Source of the DNA: Chloroflexota bacterium
Lineage (GTDB): Bacteria > Chloroflexota > Anaerolineae > Fen-1058
NCBI GenBank assembly: GCA_016219235.1
Contig: JACRBO010000159.1
Coordinates: forward strand, 1-9,745
Length of the DNA stretch: 9,745 nt
Direction of reading: 5' to 3'
Shown: positions 7,094 through 9,745 of the stretch, piece by piece
How positions within the stretch are numbered: the first letter of the stretch is position 1
Layout: each line of letters starts with the position of its first letter
The notes under the pieces: generated by a model
What the model saw: the letters and a program-made list of their open reading frames with translations, nothing else
The model's database searches: none
Told to the model about the DNA's origin: nothing
Made by a program: the position numbers and the translations under genes

Positions 7094-8419
7094 ATGGCGC
7101 GAACGCTGATCACCCATGTCGATGTGGTGACGCTGGATGCCGCGGGCACGCTGTTGCGCGATCGCTCGATCGCCATCGACGGCGGCACGATCGTGGCGGC
7201 CGGTGACATCCCGATCGATTTCACGCCCGATCGGATCATCAACGGTTACGGGCAGGTGGCGCTGCCGGGCTTCGTCAACGCGCACTGTCACTCGCCCATG
7301 ACCTACGAGCGCGGCTGGGCCGAGGACTTGCCTTTCCCGCGCTGGCTCAACGAAAAGATCTGGGTGGCCGAATCGGCGCTGACGAGCGATGATGTGTACT
7401 GGGGCGCGGCCCTCGCGGCGTGTGAGATGATCCGATCAGGCGTGGTGGCTTTCAACGATCACTATTTCTACATGGATCGCGTGGCTGAAGTTGTGGAAAA
7501 ATCCGGCCTGAAGGCCGGCCTGACGTGGTGCGTGTTCGGCCTGGGCGACGATCAAGAAGTCGGCGCCAACCTCGATGGCACGCTGGACTTCATCGAGCGC
7601 TGGCAAGGCCGCGCGAACGGGCGTATTAAATTGCTGCTGGGGCCGCATTCGCCGTACATTTGTCCACCGGATTTTTTGGCGCGCATCGCCGCGCTGGCGC
7701 ACGAGCGCGATTTGCCGATACATTTACACGTTTCCGAATCGCAAGAACAGGTTGATAACTCACTCGCGGCGCACGGCCAGACCCCGATCGGCCAGCTCGC
7801 CTTGCTGGGCGTGTTCGACGGGCCGTGTATTGCCGCCCATTGCCTGGCCGTGAGCGATGACGATCTGGATATTCTGGCGCGACAGCATGTGACGGTGGCG
7901 CATACGCCCATCACGTACATGAAGTTGGCGATGGGCGTGAATGATCTATCGAGATTTTTCGCGCGCGGCATCAAGGTCGCCATCGGCACCGACGGCCCCG
8001 GCTCGAATGCGGACATGGACCTGCCCGCCGCGATCCGTCAGACGGTCATCTTGCAGAAGCACGAGCAGCGCAATCCCGAAGCCGTGCCCGGTGACCTGGC
8101 CTTGCGCATGGGCACGCAAAACGGCGCACGCGCGATCGGGTTTGAGCGGACCGGCATCCTCGCGCCCGGCTATGCCGCCGATCTGATCTTGATCGATACG
8201 GATCGACCGCACTTTTTGCCGCGCCATAATCTGATCAGCAACCTGGTGCACTGCACTAAGGCCGGGGATGTCACGCACGTGATCGTCGATGGGCAGTTGC
8301 TTTATCGGAACGGGGAGTTGTTGACACTGGATGAAGATCGCATCAAGTACGAAGCCGAGCGCGGCGCGTTGCAGATGGTGGGGCGTGGTATGCAACGCGT
8401 GCGCGAGTATCGTGGTTAG
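7094..8419 (+). CDS. Metal-dependent amidohydrolase, MTA/SAH deaminase-like
   Basis: A 441-residue member of the amidohydrolase superfamily, subgroup resembling 5-methylthioadenosine/S-adenosylhomocysteine deaminases and related aminohydrolases (chlorohydrolase/guanine deaminase relatives). These TIM-barrel enzymes use one metal, usually zinc, to deaminate purine or related heterocycles. Metal and catalytic residues visible: His64 and His66 (NAHCHSP), His212 and Glu215 (HLHVSE), His249 (AAHCL) and Asp300 (GTDGPGSN). This matches the HxH, H/E, H, D pattern of the group. The N-terminal small beta domain (1-55) and the C-terminal part (GYAADLILID, VIVDGQLLYRNGE) are intact, so the protein is full length. 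The ATG at 7094 lies 1 nt after the kinase stop, with GGAG at 7080-7083, 10 nt upstream. The true substrate could be MTA, SAH, 5'-deoxyadenosine, 8-oxoguanine or another ring amide, and the sequence alone does not decide it. No nucleoside phosphorylase or SAM-cycle gene is in view. Confidence 0.87.
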   Translation: MARTLITHVDVVTLDAAGTLLRDRSIAIDGGTIVAAGDIPIDFTPDRIINGYGQVALPGFVNAHCHSPMTYERGWAEDLPFPRWLNEKIWVAESALTSDDVYWGAALAACEMIRSGVVAFNDHYFYMDRVAEVVEKSGLKAGLTWCVFGLGDDQEVGANLDGTLDFIERWQGRANGRIKLLLGPHSPYICPPDFLARIAALAHERDLPIHLHVSESQEQVDNSLAAHGQTPIGQLALLGVFDGPCIAAHCLAVSDDDLDILARQHVTVAHTPITYMKLAMGVNDLSRFFARGIKVAIGTDGPGSNADMDLPAAIRQTVILQKHEQRNPEAVPGDLALRMGTQNGARAIGFERTGILAPGYAADLILIDTDRPHFLPRHNLISNLVHCTKAGDVTHVIVDGQLLYRNGELLTLDEDRIKYEAERGALQMVGRGMQRVREYRG

Positions 8420-8588
8420 CGGAGTACGGGTCATTCCCGCGCGCTTCTAGCGGGAATCCAGCAAGCGTATCAGCCTGGAGCGCCGTCGTCAGTCTGGATG
8501 CCCGACGGAAGCGTTCGGGCATGACTTCCCTCCATAGTTTAAGTCTGTGTGATCGGGTGTCAAACATACCAACTGGGATGAGGCCATC
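8420..8588. other. Intergenic region between amidohydrolase and WS/DGAT genes
   Basis: Apart from the paired hairpins at 8430-8525, the remaining 63 nt before the next start hold no convincing promoter hexamers and no small gene. A weak ribosome binding site (GGGATGAGG, 8575-8583) lies 5 nt before the ATG at 8589. Confidence 0.5.
8430..8525. repeat. REP/BIME-like pair of inverted hairpins
   Basis: Two hairpins in opposite orientation fill the gap between the amidohydrolase and the WS/DGAT gene. The first, within 8430-8461, has stem ATTCCCGC (8433-8440) and GCGGGAAT (8450-8457) around a 9-nt loop, flanked by GTC and CCAG. The second, within 8494-8525, has stem ATGCCCGA (8498-8505) and TCGGGCAT (8515-8522), also around a 9-nt loop, flanked by CTGG and GAC. 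Each is an imperfect reverse complement of the other, including the flanks and part of the loop. Stem differences are paired on both sides, so base pairing is kept. The 32-nt spacer shows nothing clear. This is the look of a dispersed extragenic palindromic repeat. The pairs could also act as a transcript stabiliser or a weak bidirectional terminator, but no T tract follows. Confidence 0.72.
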
Positions 8589-9745
8589 ATGAAGAGCGAA
8601 CTTTTTTCTCCGGTTGACGCGGCCTGGCTGCACATGGATAAGCCCACCAATCTGGCGGTGATCGTGGGCGTGATGATGTTTGACGCGCCGCTGGACTACG
8701 AGCGTTTTCGCGCGGTGGTGGCCGAGCGGCTGCTCATTCACGATCGGTTTAAGCAGCGCGTCAAAGAGCCGCTGTTGGGGCTGGGCCTGCCCATGTGGGA
8801 AGTCGATCCGCACTTCGATCTGGACTATCACGTTCAACGTGACACGCTGGCCGCGCCCGGCGATGAGGCCGCGTTGCAGCAATTGGCGGGGCAGTTGATG
8901 GGCGCGCCCCTTGATCGGCGGCGGCCCCTGTGGCAATTCATCTTTGTTGATCATTATGGCGCAGGCACCGCCATCATCGGCCGCCTGCATCACTGCATTG
9001 CCGACGGCCTGGCGCTGGTGCAAGTCTTGCTGTCGATGACGGACGCCACGCCCGATGCTGAGTGGCACGGGCCGGAATCCGCACCCGTTGACGATTCGCT
9101 GAAGCATTTGTTCGAACCGGCCGTCAAAGCTGTTAACGTCACACTGGCGCTGGCCGGCTCGTTGTTGCATGAAGGCCTTCAAACGGTGGCGCATCCCTCG
9201 CGCTTGATCGATACGTTGAACCTGGGTTCGTTGGGGGCGATTGCGTTGAGCAAGTTGCTGCTGCTCAAGCCCGATCAACCCACCTTGTTTAGAGGGCAGT
9301 GCGGTGTGGACAAGCGCGCGGTCTGGTCCAGGCCCATGCCGTTGGGCGTGGTCAAAGATGTGGCGCACGCACTGCATGCCACGCTGAATGATGTGCTGTT
9401 AGCCGCGGTCACGGGCGCGCTGCGCCGCTATCTGGACGAACAGGGTGAAGTCGCGGCCAACTTGAACATTCGCGCGATGGTACCCGTGAGTGTGCGTCCG
9501 CCTGACAAACTCGACACCTTGGGCAATCAGTTTGGGTTGGTGATTCTGTCGCTGCCGGTGGGGCTGCGTGAACCCATCCGGCGGTTGAGCGTCTTGAAAG
9601 AACGCATGGATCAAATCAAAGACACGCCCGAGGCGCTGGTGGCCTTTGGCTTGTTGGGCGGCATGGGCGTGTCGCCTGCCCAAATTGAAGATGTACTGTT
9701 AAAATTCTTCGCAGCCAAAGTCTCGGCGGTGATGACCAATGTGCC
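8589..9745 (+). CDS. WS/DGAT family acyltransferase (wax ester synthase/diacylglycerol acyltransferase), 3' end outside window
   Basis: The frame is open from ATG 8589 to the window end: 385 codons plus 2 nt, out of the roughly 450-480 usual for the family. The start MKSELFSPVDAAWLHMD matches the conserved N-terminus of bacterial WS/DGAT enzymes. These transfer an acyl group from acyl-CoA to a long-chain alcohol or diacylglycerol, giving wax ester or triacylglycerol at the inner membrane face or lipid-body surface. The catalytic motif HHxxxDG is present as HHCIADG at residues 134-140 (His135 being the expected general base). The second-half motifs are also seen: Asn267-Asp268 (LNDVLLAAVTGALRRYL), PVSVR (299-303) with GNQFG (312-316), and TNVP just at the cut. 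PLDRRRPLW (about residues 106-114) is another family hallmark. A hydrophobic stretch near residues 177-200 may be membrane-associated. The substrate (alcohol, diacylglycerol or another acceptor) cannot be set. It is separated from the upstream operon by hairpin repeats. Confidence 0.92.
   Translation, partial: MKSELFSPVDAAWLHMDKPTNLAVIVGVMMFDAPLDYERFRAVVAERLLIHDRFKQRVKEPLLGLGLPMWEVDPHFDLDYHVQRDTLAAPGDEAALQQLAGQLMGAPLDRRRPLWQFIFVDHYGAGTAIIGRLHHCIADGLALVQVLLSMTDATPDAEWHGPESAPVDDSLKHLFEPAVKAVNVTLALAGSLLHEGLQTVAHPSRLIDTLNLGSLGAIALSKLLLLKPDQPTLFRGQCGVDKRAVWSRPMPLGVVKDVAHALHATLNDVLLAAVTGALRRYLDEQGEVAANLNIRAMVPVSVRPPDKLDTLGNQFGLVILSLPVGLREPIRRLSVLKERMDQIKDTPEALVAFGLLGGMGVSPAQIEDVLLKFFAAKVSAVMTNV

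Noticed and set aside
8430..8525. CRISPR-like array
   Set aside because: There are only two units, in inverted rather than direct orientation, with a single spacer and no cas gene.
8343..9377. Long open frame of 344 codons on the minus strand
   Set aside because: It lies antisense to the WS/DGAT gene, which has clear conserved motifs. The minus-strand translation is rich in Gln/Arg/His with no domain pattern, typical of a GC-rich shadow frame.

Overview
The window looks like a piece of a GC-rich bacterial chromosome. The gene types suggest Chloroflexota or a similarly soil- or water-dwelling lineage: a soluble multi-GAF/PAS hybrid kinase, a DUF2277-type small protein, an acetyl-CoA acetyltransferase-type thiolase, an ArnT/PMT-like glycosyltransferase and a WS/DGAT acyltransferase. 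That placement is inference from gene style and no marker gene is present. All genes lie on the + strand, both ends cut a gene, and I found no RNA gene, CRISPR array, transposase or phage gene.

Layout. (1) 1-2031 is an envelope or polymer-modification pair: the C-terminal part of a membrane acyltransferase (acyltransferase-3 family), then, 3 nt after its stop, a GT39-like membrane glycosyltransferase. (2) 2032-2229 is an intergenic region holding a good rho-independent terminator (2080-2122) and, beyond it, an extended -10 promoter candidate (2161-2169). (3) 2230-8419 is a tightly packed run of four genes: DUF2277 protein, thiolase (8 nt overlap), a 1162-residue soluble hybrid histidine kinase (11 nt gap) and an MTA/SAH-deaminase-like amidohydrolase (1 nt gap). 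(4) 8420-8588 is an intergenic region with two inverted hairpins resembling a REP/BIME-type repeat. (5) 8589-9745 is a WS/DGAT neutral-lipid acyltransferase cut by the window end.

How the genes may work together. The terminator and promoter at 2080-2169 separate the envelope pair from the four-gene unit. Within that unit, two metabolic enzymes (a thiolase acting on acyl-CoA and a metal-dependent deaminase or hydrolase) flank a large cytoplasmic sensor kinase with no DNA-binding partner nearby. The spacing suggests co-transcription and possible translational coupling, but no shared pathway can be read from the sequence. The thiolase and WS/DGAT would both fit acyl-CoA and storage-lipid metabolism, although they are probably in different transcription units.

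I did not see a clearly new defence, mobile or biosynthetic system. The most unusual points are the covarying inverted hairpin pair at 8430-8525, a strong ribosome binding site with an in-frame ATG just before the kinase's receiver domain (a possible free receiver isoform), and the placement of the sensor kinase inside a metabolic operon.
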